Positions 40,335-49,834 of a stretch of 64,000 nucleotides of DNA are shown here, in pieces. Positions within the stretch are counted from its first letter, which is position 1; every line of letters starts with the position of its first letter. Position numbers and translations under genes: made by a program. The notes under the pieces were generated by a model. The model ran no database searches. It saw nothing but the letters and a program-made list of their open reading frames with translations, and had not been told where the DNA came from. This DNA comes from an uncultured Eubacterium sp. (GTDB lineage Bacteria; Bacillota; Clostridia; Lachnospirales; Lachnospiraceae), in contig CAMEVC010000001.1 in NCBI GenBank assembly GCA_945939115.1, positions 124,001-188,000 on the forward strand. The letters run 5' to 3'.

Positions 40335-40733
40335 ATGTGGACAGCATATTCAGAAAAGAAGGTAATCATGGGTATTGAAAAAAGAAAATCAAGAAGAACT
40401 GATGTCAGTGTGGTGATATCATTAAGACAGCTTGGTGACAATTATGTATCGGGGATATCAGGAAAGAAAGTTGATGTCAATGTAATCAATATTTCTAAGC
40501 ATGGAATAGCTTTTAAGTCGGATTATGAATTTAAGCTTAATACTTATTATGATACTTACATAACTCTTGCTAATAAGGAATCGTTTGAGACAATTATTGA
40601 GATAATAAGGATGGAGAATCTCGGCGAGACAGAAACTACTTATGGATGTCGTTTTGTAGGGATCAATTCAGAGGATCAGTTTAAGATAGAAGTATATCAG
40701 CTTCTATATGAAAGTAATCTGAATCATGAGTGA
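40335..40733 (+). CDS. PilZ-domain protein (cyclic-di-GMP receptor candidate)
   Basis: PilZ domains bind cyclic di-GMP through an RxxxR and a (D/N)xSxxG motif. Both are visible: RKSRR, and NISKHG preceded by VNVI. The rest of the 132-residue protein is one PilZ barrel with strands ending near FEVGINSEDQF-like CRFVGINS. I place the start at 40335 because AGGGG lies seven bases upstream and the promoter leaves only a short leader; ATG at 40368 (behind GAAGG) is an alternative. It stands alone between queA and rnpB. In a flagellated cell, a role in motility control is possible, but no partner lies here. Confidence 0.8.
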   Translation: MWTAYSEKKVIMGIEKRKSRRTDVSVVISLRQLGDNYVSGISGKKVDVNVINISKHGIAFKSDYEFKLNTYYDTYITLANKESFETIIEIIRMENLGETETTYGCRFVGINSEDQFKIEVYQLLYESNLNHE

Positions 40734-40780
40734 TTCTCTAACAGATATATGAGTGAGTCTGTATTAAATTTTACAATTTA

Positions 40781-41150
40781 ATATTGTGAGTAGCACAGAT
40801 GATCGCGGCTGTATTCGTGCAGGTGAGGAAAGTCCGGGCTTCATAGGGCAGGATGCCGGATAACGTCCGGTGGAGGCGACTCCAAGGCCAGTGCAACAGA
40901 AATAAACCGCCGTCTGAAGATGGCTTCAGACTGGTAAGGGTGGAAAGGCAGTGTAAGAGACTACCGCGTTGCTGGTAACAGCAGTGGCACATGTAAACCC
41001 CATCCGAAGCAAGACCAAACAAAAGCGTTATAAAGGCTGCCCGCCAAGCTTTAGGTAGGTCGCTTGAGCCTGCTGGTAACAGCAGGACTAGATAGATGAT
41101 CATCACAGCATTTTGCTGACATAACCCGGCTTATAGTGCTGCTCGCATTG
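40781..41150 (+). ncRNA. rnpB: RNase P RNA
   Basis: This is the catalytic RNA that trims the 5' ends of precursor tRNAs. The conserved CR-I segment GAGGAAAGTCCGGGCTTC is at about 40824-40841, the CAACAGAAATAAACCGCC segment at about 40892-40909, and the 3' conserved ATAACCCGGCTTATAG at about 41121-41136. Stem P1 pairs GAGTAGCAC (40788-40796) with GTGCTGCTC (41136-41144). The layout suggests the common (A-type) bacterial form. The exact ends are uncertain by about 10 bases. A terminator follows at 41181-41215. Confidence 0.95.
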
Positions 41151-41180
41151 TTAAATATAATATTATTATGAACTTTGAGA

Positions 41181-41215
41181 AGGATGCTGTGTTTATTACA
41201 TAGCATTCTGTTTTT
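41181..41215 (+). terminator. Terminator after rnpB
   Basis: AGGATGCTGTG pairs with CATAGCATTCT (with G-U pairs) around a 7-base loop; five T follow shortly after. Confidence 0.75.
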
Positions 41216-41279
41216 ATGTTAGTCAGTTTTAATATAATTATATCAACCAATTAATTGAATAAATAAATGGAGTGACAAT

Positions 41280-41765
41280 ATGACTGGTAAAATATCAATA
41301 CGCAGAAAGGTATATTTAATATTAACTGTTGTGTGGATGGTTGTTATTTTTTCATTTTCGGCTAAGCCGGGGGAAGAATCTGAGATCCAGAGTCTCAGGG
41401 CAGGAAAGATAGTGTGTAGTATTTTCGTACCGGGATACGAAAATATGAGTGAGCAGGAGCAGATATCAATGGCAGAAAATATTGATTATCCTGTAAGAAA
41501 GGCAGCACATGCAACTGAATATGCAATTCTTGCAGGGTTTATACTGGGGGTAGTAGTTACGTCATTAATTAATTGGAAACATCTGCTTGCAGCGGTGCTT
41601 GTTGCGGTTATTTATGCGTCTACAGATGAGTTGCACCAGCTCTTTGTGCCGGGAAGAAACGGACAGTTTATGGATGTGCTTATTGATGGGACTGGAGCGC
41701 TTGCAGGAGTGATTTTCATTTTTATTATCTACAGATTAAATAATAAAGTGAAAAGTAAAAAATAA
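41280..41765 (+). CDS. VanZ-family membrane protein
   Basis: The 161-residue protein has the VanZ-like layout: an N-terminal transmembrane helix (residues 10-27), the RKAAHATEYAILAG motif, two further hydrophobic segments, the STDELHQLFVPGR motif (DExxQ) and a last membrane helix before a basic tail. The family is named for VanZ of Enterococcus, linked to teicoplanin tolerance, but most members have no tested role. It stands alone; GGAGTG lies before the ATG. No resistance genes are nearby, so a glycopeptide role should not be assumed. Confidence 0.85.
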   Translation: MTGKISIRRKVYLILTVVWMVVIFSFSAKPGEESEIQSLRAGKIVCSIFVPGYENMSEQEQISMAENIDYPVRKAAHATEYAILAGFILGVVVTSLINWKHLLAAVLVAVIYASTDELHQLFVPGRNGQFMDVLIDGTGALAGVIFIFIIYRLNNKVKSKK

Positions 41766-41796
41766 AATATAAAAGTAAAAAATACATATAACTAGT

Positions 41797-41823
41797 TAAA
41801 TGTCAATCTTTTATATCCGATAT
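41797..41823 (+). promoter_or_regulatory. SigD (sigma-28) flagellar promoter
   Basis: TAAA, 15 bases, TCCGATAT. This matches the SigD consensus TAAA-N15-GCCGATAT in all but one base and lies 70 bases before the flagellin start. Confidence 0.85.
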
Positions 41824-41893
41824 AAATTAAGATTAGTTGTTAAGAACATATTATCAGAATTATATTTATGGATATACGGATGAGGAGACTGGC

Positions 41894-44278
41894 ATGGTTA
41901 TACAACATAATATAAATTCCCTAAATACATATAATTGTTTGAAAACTACCAATAAAAATTTTTTGAAATCCACAGAAAAACTGTCTTCAGGTTATAGAAT
42001 CAACAGAGCTGCTGATGATGCTGCGGGACTTACCATTTCAGAAAAAATGAGATGGCAGATAAGAGGGCTTAATAGGGCTGCCAGAAATATTACAGATGGT
42101 ATTTCTTTCTGTAATGTAGCTGAGGGAGCACTTTCTGAGGTTAATTCTATGTTGGGCAGAATGAAAGAATTATCTGTACAGGCAGCAAATGACACTAATA
42201 CAGATAGTGACAGAGCTGCACTTGATGCTGAGGTACAGCAGCTTACAGATGAATTAGATAATATATTTAAGACTACAAGTTTTAATACAAAGAAAGTATG
42301 GTGTGCTACATATATTCCGGCTGTAACAGGTGAAGCAACAGATTTTTCTTTTTATAATACAACGGATTCAATTGGAACATATGTGGGTGGTATCCAGTAT
42401 ATGAATCATAGATATTCATGGGAAGACCTTGGGATAGATTATGATAGAGCAACGCAAACATTTACCGATACAGTTTCAAAAAGAATAGATAGTCGTATAT
42501 TAAAGGATGATTCGGCAACTTTAATTGACGATAAGGGACAGGGTGCTTTTTTTGATATAAAAACTGTTAAGGGAGAAGCACTTAATACTGCACAGAAAAC
42601 ATATAGCTGGAAAGCAGATAATACTGGAATTATTATTGATGGTGTAAGAACTGATGGTACTAATGCTGATGAGGGAAATACTTCATGGGCAGCTATGGGA
42701 ATAACTCCGGGAGCAGATGTGTCAGCCGGAACATATACATTTAAGTATTACGGTTTGGAGATATCATTTGATGTTCCAGATGGAGGAGCGGACTGGACAA
42801 CATTTATTGATGGTATAAATAATCAATTTGTTCATATTGATTGGCATAGTGTTAATGTAGGAGCAACTTCTAATCAGAGCGCAGACATAACATCGTTTGA
42901 TAGCACTAAAGTCACTGTTACAGCTGCCAATAAAGATAAAATATCTACATCAGGGTATAAAGTGGTCGCTAACAAGAATGACGGGCTCAGTGTAAAGTAT
43001 GATGATGGTGTATTATCGTCTACAAGTTGGAACAATATACCGGATATATCAGGAAATAACAGCAAAGTTAATTCATGGGGAGACGGAGCTGGAGGTTCTG
43101 CATATGTCACGGTTAACGATAAATCAGTGTATAAATATGATGATAGTACCAAAGGTGGGTTTATAAGTTATGAGTATAAGCTTGATGAAGACGGAAGTCC
43201 TGAAAGTATAATAAATGATATTGGAAATACAACAATTTCTGCTGATACACATTCACCGACAGCAATAACTGTTGGTAATAATAGTAATATAAATAGCAAA
43301 GTAACAGTAACTGGAACATCTGATATAGGGTTCGATACCCAGAGAGATGATTTTAGCAGGGCTTTTGCACAGAATTACGAGATAATCAGCAATTCAGGAA
43401 TTGTATCTGAGAAAGAAACTGCACCGGGAATTATTAACCATATAATTAGCTTTGGAACAGATGAGACTACTTTTACATGTGATTACAATATTAATGCTCA
43501 TCTGGCAGAACAACTTATAAATGCCAGAGAAAATTTACTGTCAAGATATAATTCAAATATTCCTCCTGATGTTCCTCCTGATAATGAATCACTTAAGTTA
43601 GGAACGGTGTCGTATACATTTACCAATAGAAGTAATACAGCAGGTGAATTTAACAAGATTAAATTAGTATATGATCTCAGCAGGCTTACATATGGTGACG
43701 TTAAGAATTTGAGTAAGTATAGCAATATTAATAATAATTTCTGGGATTATGCGGATAGTATTATATATGCTAATAAGTCAGTGACACTTAAAGGCAATGG
43801 GGAGACATACCAGAATCTTAGTTGTAATGAAGTTAGTGTTACAGAACAGTCAACAAAGAATTCAGCAGGAGTATTTGGATTTAAACAGGAAGTCCTTATT
43901 CAGGCTGGAGCGCTTAATGAACAGACAATAGGTATATCTTATGATTTTCTCCGAACAGGAAATATAGGTCTGGGGGGAATTAGTCTGCTTACATATTCTG
44001 ATTCGGAATCGGCAATATCCCAGATTGATAAAGCCATTGAAAAAGTGTCAGAACAGAGGGCAGTATTTGGAGCATATACTAACAGGCTTGAGCGGGCTTA
44101 TAATGTCAATATGAATAATAGCGAGAATACGCAGGCGGCAGAATCAAGAATAAGAGATACTGATTTTTCTGAAGAATTAATTGATTATTCTAAGCAGAAT
44201 ATATTATCACAGGTTGGACAGAGCATGCTGGCACAGGCTAATCAGCAGGATAAACAAGTGTTAAGTCTTATTGAATGA
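41894..44278 (+). CDS. Flagellin, unusually long
   Basis: Flagellin is the filament subunit. The N-terminal D0/D1 region is classical (MVIQHNINSLNTYN, SSGYRINRAADDAAGL, SVQAANDTNTDSDRAALDAEVQQL), and the C-terminal 90 residues are too (ISQIDKAIEKVSEQRAVFGAYTNRLE to LAQANQQDKQVLSLIE). Between them lies a variable central part of about 560 residues rich in Asn, Asp, Ser, Thr and Gly, which should form outer D2/D3 domains. At 794 residues it is about twice the size of common flagellins. GGAGAC precedes the ATG at 41894. It is controlled by its own SigD promoter. No other flagellar gene is in the window, so it is a free-standing filament gene; others may exist elsewhere. Confidence 0.92.
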   Translation: MVIQHNINSLNTYNCLKTTNKNFLKSTEKLSSGYRINRAADDAAGLTISEKMRWQIRGLNRAARNITDGISFCNVAEGALSEVNSMLGRMKELSVQAANDTNTDSDRAALDAEVQQLTDELDNIFKTTSFNTKKVWCATYIPAVTGEATDFSFYNTTDSIGTYVGGIQYMNHRYSWEDLGIDYDRATQTFTDTVSKRIDSRILKDDSATLIDDKGQGAFFDIKTVKGEALNTAQKTYSWKADNTGIIIDGVRTDGTNADEGNTSWAAMGITPGADVSAGTYTFKYYGLEISFDVPDGGADWTTFIDGINNQFVHIDWHSVNVGATSNQSADITSFDSTKVTVTAANKDKISTSGYKVVANKNDGLSVKYDDGVLSSTSWNNIPDISGNNSKVNSWGDGAGGSAYVTVNDKSVYKYDDSTKGGFISYEYKLDEDGSPESIINDIGNTTISADTHSPTAITVGNNSNINSKVTVTGTSDIGFDTQRDDFSRAFAQNYEIISNSGIVSEKETAPGIINHIISFGTDETTFTCDYNINAHLAEQLINARENLLSRYNSNIPPDVPPDNESLKLGTVSYTFTNRSNTAGEFNKIKLVYDLSRLTYGDVKNLSKYSNINNNFWDYADSIIYANKSVTLKGNGETYQNLSCNEVSVTEQSTKNSAGVFGFKQEVLIQAGALNEQTIGISYDFLRTGNIGLGGISLLTYSDSESAISQIDKAIEKVSEQRAVFGAYTNRLERAYNVNMNNSENTQAAESRIRDTDFSEELIDYSKQNILSQVGQSMLAQANQQDKQVLSLIE

Positions 44279-44302
44279 AGTACATAATATAATCGTTTTC
44301 CC

Positions 44303-44330
44303 TTGCAAATTCTTGTGACAGGTCTATAAT
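44303..44330 (+). promoter_or_regulatory. Promoter of the MATE transporter gene
   Basis: TTGCAA and a perfect TATAAT stand 16 bases apart. The -10 ends right before an in-frame ATG at 44331, so that ATG cannot be in the transcript as a usable start; the real start is 44364. Confidence 0.6.
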
Positions 44331-44363
44331 ATGGATAATATATTTATCAATGGGAGAATTGCA

Positions 44364-45725
44364 ATGGATAAGACTGCTGCTATGGACAATGCTAAGATGA
44401 CCTCGGGACCGATAACAAGGATACTGCTTTCTTTTGCAGGTCCGGTACTTTTAGGACAGTTATTGCAGCAGTTGTATAATATAGCGGATGCTGCCATTGT
44501 TGGCCAGTTCTTAAGCTCAAAGGCTCTGGCTGCTGTTGGTGCAACCTCTTCTCTTACATATATTGTATGTTATTTCTGCATAGGCTCGTGTATAGGAATA
44601 AGTGTGCCTGTTTCGCAAGCCTATGGTGCAGGAAAAGAGGAAGATTTAAGAAAATATTTTATTAACGGAGTCTACTTTGCGCTTGCGATTGCAGTAATTA
44701 TGACGACTGTAACCGCTGCTATGAGTGGATTTTTTCTGACTTGGTTAAAGACGCCTGAGAGTATTTTCAGACAGGCACATATATATTTGGTCATAATATT
44801 TATGGGGCTTCCCTTAACAGTTCTGTATAATTTCTGTTTTGGTATACTTATGGCCTTTGGCGACAGTAAGAAGTCTACGATGTTCATGGCTGTTTCAACA
44901 GTGATGAATATTTTTCTGGATTTGTTTCTGGTTGTAGTTGTAAAGTGGGGTGTTGCAGGTGCGGCTGTTGCAACTGTTTTCTCACAGGGAGTTGCCGGAG
45001 TGCTGAGTGCAGTATATATTTTCAGAAAATATAAGCTGCTGTTTCCTATTAATAAGGAGGAGCGCACTTTTCATCCGTATTATATGAAGAATATTATACG
45101 AATGTGTATGCCTATGGGACTTCAGTATTCTATTACTGCCATTGGTGCAATTATTCTACAGTTTTATGTTAATAATCTTGGCGAGGAAGCTATTGCTGGA
45201 TTTACTTCCGGATATAAGATTAAGAATCTTATACTCTGTCCTCTTAATTCTTTGGGAACAGCTCTTTCGTCTTTCGTAGGACAGAACTTTGGGGCTAAGA
45301 GATTTGACCGCATAAGTGAGGGATTCAGAAAGACGCTTACCATTGGTCTTATATATTCTTTGATTATGATTTTTGTCTGCTTCGTCACGGGAAGATATCT
45401 GGCACTAATATTTGTTGATGCGGCTGACACACTGGTGGTTGAATATACAGTTAAGTTTATAAAATATATCAGCATATTTAATATGGAACTGGCTCTTTTA
45501 TTCACAGCAAGATATTCTGTTCAGGGAATGGGGTATGGCAAATATTCTATTCTTTCCGGTCTGGCTGAGATGGCGGCAAGAGCGGCAGTTGCGATTGCGT
45601 TGATACCGCATTTTGGCTTTGATGCTGTGTGCTGGAATGAAGGTCTTACATTTCTTGCAGGTATCATTGTAATTCTGCCTATTTATATTAAACTTTTTTG
45701 CCATTTACATAAAAGTATGATATAA
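44364..45725 (+). CDS. MATE-family multidrug/metabolite efflux transporter
   Basis: MATE proteins exchange Na+ or H+ for organic cations across the membrane. The 453-residue protein has 12 predicted membrane helices in two similar halves and MATE-like signatures ([64 protein letters not shown]). It resembles the DinF/NorM-like clostridial branch. The start at 44364 is fixed by GGGAG seven bases upstream and by the promoter, which overlaps the earlier ATG at 44331. The substrate is unknown. The gene's last bases contain the trpS promoter. Confidence 0.92.
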   Translation: MDKTAAMDNAKMTSGPITRILLSFAGPVLLGQLLQQLYNIADAAIVGQFLSSKALAAVGATSSLTYIVCYFCIGSCIGISVPVSQAYGAGKEEDLRKYFINGVYFALAIAVIMTTVTAAMSGFFLTWLKTPESIFRQAHIYLVIIFMGLPLTVLYNFCFGILMAFGDSKKSTMFMAVSTVMNIFLDLFLVVVVKWGVAGAAVATVFSQGVAGVLSAVYIFRKYKLLFPINKEERTFHPYYMKNIIRMCMPMGLQYSITAIGAIILQFYVNNLGEEAIAGFTSGYKIKNLILCPLNSLGTALSSFVGQNFGAKRFDRISEGFRKTLTIGLIYSLIMIFVCFVTGRYLALIFVDAADTLVVEYTVKFIKYISIFNMELALLFTARYSVQGMGYGKYSILSGLAEMAARAAVAIALIPHFGFDAVCWNEGLTFLAGIIVILPIYIKLFCHLHKSMI

Positions 45726-45726
45726 T
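45698..45726 (+). promoter_or_regulatory. Promoter of trpS
   Basis: TTGCCA and TATAAT are 17 bases apart, inside the 3' end of the MATE gene and overlapping its stop codon. Confidence 0.6.
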
Positions 45727-45759
45727 TTTTACAATTTTGGGATGAAGGAAGGGTTGCTT

Positions 45760-46851
45760 ATGTCTAAGATTATTTTAACAGGTGACAGACCAACAGGAAA
45801 GCTTCACTTAGGGCATTATGTTGGGTCGTTAAAGCGCAGAGTTGAATTACAGAATTCAGGAGAATTTGATAAGATTTTTATTATGATTGCGGATGCACAG
45901 GCATTGACAGATAATGCTGATAATCCGGAGAAAGTCAGACAGAACATTATCGAGGTAGCACTCGATTATCTTTCGGTTGGTATTGACCCAGCTAAGTCTA
46001 ATATATTTATTCAGTCACAGATTCCACAGCTTACAGAGCTTACATTTTATTATATGAACCTCGTTACGGTATCACGACTTCAGAGAAATCCAACGGTAAA
46101 GTCTGAAATCCAGATGCGTAATTTCGAGGCAAGCATCCCGGTAGGATTCTTCTGTTATCCTATAAGTCAGGCTGCGGATATCACAGCATTTAAAGCGACA
46201 ACAGTTCCCGTTGGAGAGGATCAGGAGCCTATGCTGGAACAGTGCAGAGAGATTGTAAGAAAGTTTAACTCTGTATACGGAGATACATTGGTGGAGCCTG
46301 ATATTCTCCTTCCTGACAATAAAGCGTGCTTAAGACTTCCGGGTACTGATGGAAAGGCTAAGATGAGTAAGTCTTTAGGAAACTGCATTTATCTTTCAGA
46401 TAATCCGGATGAAGTTAAGAAGAAAGTCATGAGCATGTACACAGACCCTGATCACATTCAGGTTTCTGACCCGGGTAAGGTTGAGGGTAACTGTGTGTTC
46501 ACATATCTTGATGCTTTCAGCTCTGATGAGGATTTTGGATTATTCCTTCCTGAGTATAACAATCTTGATGAGTTGAAGGATCATTACAGAAGAGGCGGAC
46601 TTGGGGATGTTAAGGTTAAGAAATTCCTCCTTAATGTTCTCAACAAGGAGCTTGAGCCAATTAGAGCCAGAAGACATGAATATGAGAAGAACATCCCTGA
46701 GGTTTATAATATTCTCAAGAAGGGAACAGAGGCGGCTTATGCTGTAGCTCAGGAAACTCTCAATGATGTTAAGGCATCTATGAAGATTAACTATTTCGAC
46801 GACGCAGAACTTATAAAAGTCCAGTCAGAGAAATACAGCAGTGTGCAGTAA
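45760..46851 (+). CDS. trpS: Tryptophanyl-tRNA synthetase
   Basis: TrpRS charges tRNA-Trp. The 363-residue class I enzyme has [17 protein letters not shown], with the HIGH-like HLGH at about residues 16-19, PVGEDQ, and the AKMSKSLGN (KMSKS) loop at about residues 203-211. I start it at 45760 because AAGGAAGGG lies six bases upstream; the ATG at 45742 would swallow that site. Length is slightly above the 330-residue Bacillus form, with an insertion in the C-terminal half. pyrB follows after 34 bases. Confidence 0.95.
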   Translation: MSKIILTGDRPTGKLHLGHYVGSLKRRVELQNSGEFDKIFIMIADAQALTDNADNPEKVRQNIIEVALDYLSVGIDPAKSNIFIQSQIPQLTELTFYYMNLVTVSRLQRNPTVKSEIQMRNFEASIPVGFFCYPISQAADITAFKATTVPVGEDQEPMLEQCREIVRKFNSVYGDTLVEPDILLPDNKACLRLPGTDGKAKMSKSLGNCIYLSDNPDEVKKKVMSMYTDPDHIQVSDPGKVEGNCVFTYLDAFSSDEDFGLFLPEYNNLDELKDHYRRGGLGDVKVKKFLLNVLNKELEPIRARRHEYEKNIPEVYNILKKGTEAAYAVAQETLNDVKASMKINYFDDAELIKVQSEKYSSVQ

Positions 46852-46885
46852 TAATTTAACTAAATATACACGGAGGCTTTCAATT

Positions 46886-47848
46886 ATGAGACATTTACTT
46901 AGTCCGCTTGATTTAAGCGTAGATGAACTGACAAGATTATTGAATCTTGCAAGCGATATTTCAAAGGATCCATCAAGGTACGGTCATGTATGTGATGGAA
47001 AGAAGATAGCCACATTGTTCTATGAGCCAAGTACAAGGACACGACTCAGCTTCGAAGCAGCTATGATTAATCTTGGCGGGCAGGTGTTAGGATTTTCTGA
47101 GGCATCTTCAAGCTCGGCATCTAAGGGTGAGAGTGTAGCAGATACTATAAGAGTAATCTCATGTTATGCCGATATATGTGCCATGCGCCATCCTAAGGAG
47201 GGTGCGCCAATGGTTGCTGCAGGCAAGTCAGGAATTCCGGTTATTAATGCAGGAGATGGTGGACATCAGCATCCGACACAGACACTTACTGATCTTATGA
47301 CAATAAGAGAACTCCGTGGTTCACTTGACAATTTCACCGTAGGATTGTGTGGAGATCTCAAGTTCGGAAGAACAGTACACTCACTTATTAATTCACTGGT
47401 AAGATATAAGAATGTCAGATTCATACTTATATCTCCTAAAGAGTTAAGAGTTCCTGATTATATAAGAGACGATGTGTTAAAGGCTAACAACTGTGATTAT
47501 GTTGAGGTTGAGAGTCTGGAGGAGGCTATGCCTGAGCTGGATATTCTCTATATGACAAGAGTACAGAGAGAGAGATTCTTCAGTGAGGATGAGTACTTGA
47601 GAATGAAGGACTTTTATATATTAGACAGGGAAAAGATGGAATTAGGTAAGAAGGATATGTATGTTCTCCACCCGCTTCCAAGAGTTAACGAGATTGCAGT
47701 GGATGTTGACGATGATCCGCGTGCTGCCTATTTTAAACAGGCTCAGTTTGGTGTTTATGTAAGAATGGCGCTTATTCTGGCACTTCTTGGTCTTGATGAA
47801 AAGGTTAATCCACAGTTAGGACATGTGCTTGATTCATCGGAGGCCTAG
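46886..47848 (+). CDS. pyrB: Aspartate carbamoyltransferase catalytic subunit
   Basis: PyrB joins carbamoyl phosphate to aspartate at the start of pyrimidine synthesis. The 320-residue protein has the carbamoyl phosphate loop [13 protein letters not shown], the HPTQTLTDL loop and [10 protein letters not shown], all catalytic signatures. The start at 46886 follows CGGAGG; a TGT/TTG-rich extension to 46841 overlaps trpS and is unlikely. pyrI follows at 37 bases, giving the classic pyrBI pair. No attenuator with a long UTP-sensitive leader is visible before it. Confidence 0.96.
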   Translation: MRHLLSPLDLSVDELTRLLNLASDISKDPSRYGHVCDGKKIATLFYEPSTRTRLSFEAAMINLGGQVLGFSEASSSSASKGESVADTIRVISCYADICAMRHPKEGAPMVAAGKSGIPVINAGDGGHQHPTQTLTDLMTIRELRGSLDNFTVGLCGDLKFGRTVHSLINSLVRYKNVRFILISPKELRVPDYIRDDVLKANNCDYVEVESLEEAMPELDILYMTRVQRERFFSEDEYLRMKDFYILDREKMELGKKDMYVLHPLPRVNEIAVDVDDDPRAAYFKQAQFGVYVRMALILALLGLDEKVNPQLGHVLDSSEA

Positions 47849-47885
47849 CCTGCATAGATAGAAGATAACTTCAAGGAGGATTATT

Positions 47886-48308
47886 ATGTTAAATGTCGGA
47901 CAACTTAACGAGGGCTTTGTACTTGACCATATCGAGGCTGGTAAAGCCATGATGATATACAACAACCTGGGACTTGATAAGCTTGATTGTCAGGTGGCTA
48001 TTATCAAGAATGCCAGAAGTAATAAGATGGGTAAAAAGGATATTATTAAGATTGAGGGTGGTCTTGATCTTGTTGACCTGGATGTATTAGGGTTTATTGA
48101 CCACAATATCACAGTCAATATAATCAAGAATGGAGAGATTGTTGAGAAGAAGAGACTTTCTCTTCCTTCAGAGATTGTCAATATAATAAAGTGCAAGAAT
48201 CCAAGATGCATAACATCTATTGAGCAGGGATTAAAGCATGTATTTGTTCTCTCAGATGAGACAAAGCAGGTTTACAGATGTAAGTATTGTGAAGAGAAAT
48301 ATTCATAA
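47886..48308 (+). CDS. pyrI: Aspartate carbamoyltransferase regulatory subunit
   Basis: PyrI binds CTP/ATP and a structural zinc and gives allosteric control to PyrB. The 140-residue protein has an N-terminal nucleotide-binding domain (GFVLDHIEAGKAMMIY) and a C-terminal zinc domain with four cysteines (CKNPRC and CKYC). It is slightly shorter than the E. coli form (153). AAGGAGG precedes the ATG. It ends at a strong, symmetrical terminator. Presence of pyrBI makes pyrimidine synthesis CTP-sensitive here. Confidence 0.95.
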   Translation: MLNVGQLNEGFVLDHIEAGKAMMIYNNLGLDKLDCQVAIIKNARSNKMGKKDIIKIEGGLDLVDLDVLGFIDHNITVNIIKNGEIVEKKRLSLPSEIVNIIKCKNPRCITSIEQGLKHVFVLSDETKQVYRCKYCEEKYS

Positions 48309-48320
48309 TTATATTAAATT

Positions 48321-48375
48321 AATAAGAAGCCCCGAAGCAAATTGCCAATGGCATTTTGCTTCGGGGCTTCTTATT
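48321..48375. terminator. Bidirectional terminator between pyrI and the lactonase gene
   Basis: AATAAGAAGCCCCGAAGCAA pairs almost perfectly with its mirror copy ending TTCTTATT, with AT-rich flanks on both sides. It should end both the pyrBI transcript and the converging minus-strand gene. Confidence 0.88.
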
Positions 48376-48418
48376 GCGCAGGTCAGAGGGTATTCCCTAT
48401 TGTAATCCATAAAATGTA

Positions 48419-49471
48419 TTAGCTGTCCAGTTCCTTTATTATCATATTGTTAGGCTTTGAAATCTTAAGCTCAGGACCGTTCATAACGATGAGCCCTCTG
48501 TCATAGTTCACTGTAAATATGGTAATTGAATTGCCTTCGTTATTCATTGACATGACATGCTTGTCGTCAGGAAAAAGCTTTATGTACTTAGGATAATCAC
48601 CGCTTATAGGAAGTGAATTAAGGCTTGAAAGCTTTCCTGTCTCAGTGTCAACCTTATAGACAGTGACAGTGTTATCACCTGCGTTAGAGCAGAGCAGATG
48701 ATTTCCGGTGCTGTCAAATGTGATGTTAGCAGCAGCGCTGTTAGTCTTATGATCTTTTCTCACTGTAAAAATATTCTGGATGAGATCAAAGCGGTTCTTG
48801 TCGGAATTCTTATCATAAGAATACACATTAATATAATTCTTCATCTCACAGACTACATATGCATACTTTCCATCATGACTAAACTCAATCTGTCTTGGAG
48901 CTGACTCCTGCTGTGAACGTATTATGTCGTACAGTTTAAGCTTTCCGGTAGTGTGATTGAATTCATAAAGCTTAATCTGGTCAATTCCAGGGTCACATAC
49001 ACATAACAGTTCTTCATCAGGAGTGAAAGTACTCCAGCTTATATGTGGCCGGAAATTTCGTTCAGCTACACTACCAATTCCTTTATGGAATACCTCATCT
49101 GCGATAAATCCAACTGAACCGTCAGCATTGATGCGCATGACAGTAATCTTGCCATCATGATATCCGGAAACAATCAGAAATCTGTTATCACTTGTTACAC
49201 ATATATGACATCCGCGCATACCATTAATGGAAGCTACATTCATCAGTTCAAGATCTCCATTATCCAGTATGGCATAAGCTGATACACCCTGGTCACATAT
49301 AGCATATAAGAAATTCCTGTCGCTTGAAAATGCTATAAAAGAAGGATTATCAATAGAAACCTCTGCTCTTTCAGTGATGCGGCCTTTAGCCACATCACAG
49401 TCATATATATGAATACCCTTACTGTTCTCATGGGTATAACTGCCCACGTATGCTACATATTTCTTATCCAT
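48419..49471 (-). CDS. Lactonase-type seven-bladed beta-propeller (Pgl-like)
   Basis: This 350-residue protein belongs to the YkgB/Pgl-like lactonase family, which includes 6-phosphogluconolactonase. It opens with YVAYVGSYTHENSKGIHIYD, the strand that starts the first blade, and has repeated blade segments (IAFSSDRNFLYAI, ICVTSDNRFLIVSG, IEFSHDGKYAYVVCE, ITFDSTGNHLLCSN, IKLFPDDKHVMSMN). There is no signal peptide. I start it at 49471 behind AAGGAGG; a longer frame to 49525 lacks such a site. The family also holds proteins with other roles, so the lactonase function is likely but not certain. Confidence 0.82.
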   Translation of the reverse strand: MDKKYVAYVGSYTHENSKGIHIYDCDVAKGRITERAEVSIDNPSFIAFSSDRNFLYAICDQGVSAYAILDNGDLELMNVASINGMRGCHICVTSDNRFLIVSGYHDGKITVMRINADGSVGFIADEVFHKGIGSVAERNFRPHISWSTFTPDEELLCVCDPGIDQIKLYEFNHTTGKLKLYDIIRSQQESAPRQIEFSHDGKYAYVVCEMKNYINVYSYDKNSDKNRFDLIQNIFTVRKDHKTNSAAANITFDSTGNHLLCSNAGDNTVTVYKVDTETGKLSSLNSLPISGDYPKYIKLFPDDKHVMSMNNEGNSITIFTVNYDRGLIVMNGPELKISKPNNMIIKELDS

Positions 49472-49531
49472 AGTGCCTCCTTGTCTATTTATTATCATTG
49501 TAAAGCAACAGGTCTGTTTTTTCAATACTGC

Positions 49532-49789
49532 TCATATACATTTTTGTTTTACTTTATCTGCACATACACTGACAAGAATTATATCAGGACCGATTGAACG
49601 TATACATTTAAATGGAATAACATACTCAAAATCTCTGCCTAGTATTCCGCATAATCTTGCAGGCCCAGGAACAATTATTGCAATAATGCATCCTGTGGCA
49701 GGGTCGAATTCTATATCGACCACAAAGCCAAGAATGCAGCAGTCAGTATCATTAATTACTGTTTTACCTTTAAATTCGCATAGCCTCAT
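49532..49789 (-). CDS. YlmC/YmxH-family PRC-barrel sporulation-associated protein
   Basis: The 85-residue protein is a single PRC-barrel of the YlmC/YmxH family: MRLCEFKGKTVIN, GFVVDIEFDPATGCI, AIIVPGP, then a C-terminal IPFKCIRSIGPDIILV strand. These proteins are common in spore-forming Firmicutes and often lie next to sigG, as here (45 bases from the sigG stop). The function is not known. AGGG lies before the ATG. Confidence 0.85.
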   Translation of the reverse strand: MRLCEFKGKTVINDTDCCILGFVVDIEFDPATGCIIAIIVPGPARLCGILGRDFEYVIPFKCIRSIGPDIILVSVCADKVKQKCI

Positions 49790-49834
49790 ATATTAGCCCT
49801 TAAGGGATGTTTACATTTATTATATTAAAGTGGA

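Noticed and set aside
41280-41765. Glycopeptide-resistance VanZ
   Set aside because: The family is broad, and there are no vanA/vanH/vanX or regulator genes nearby; resistance is not supported.
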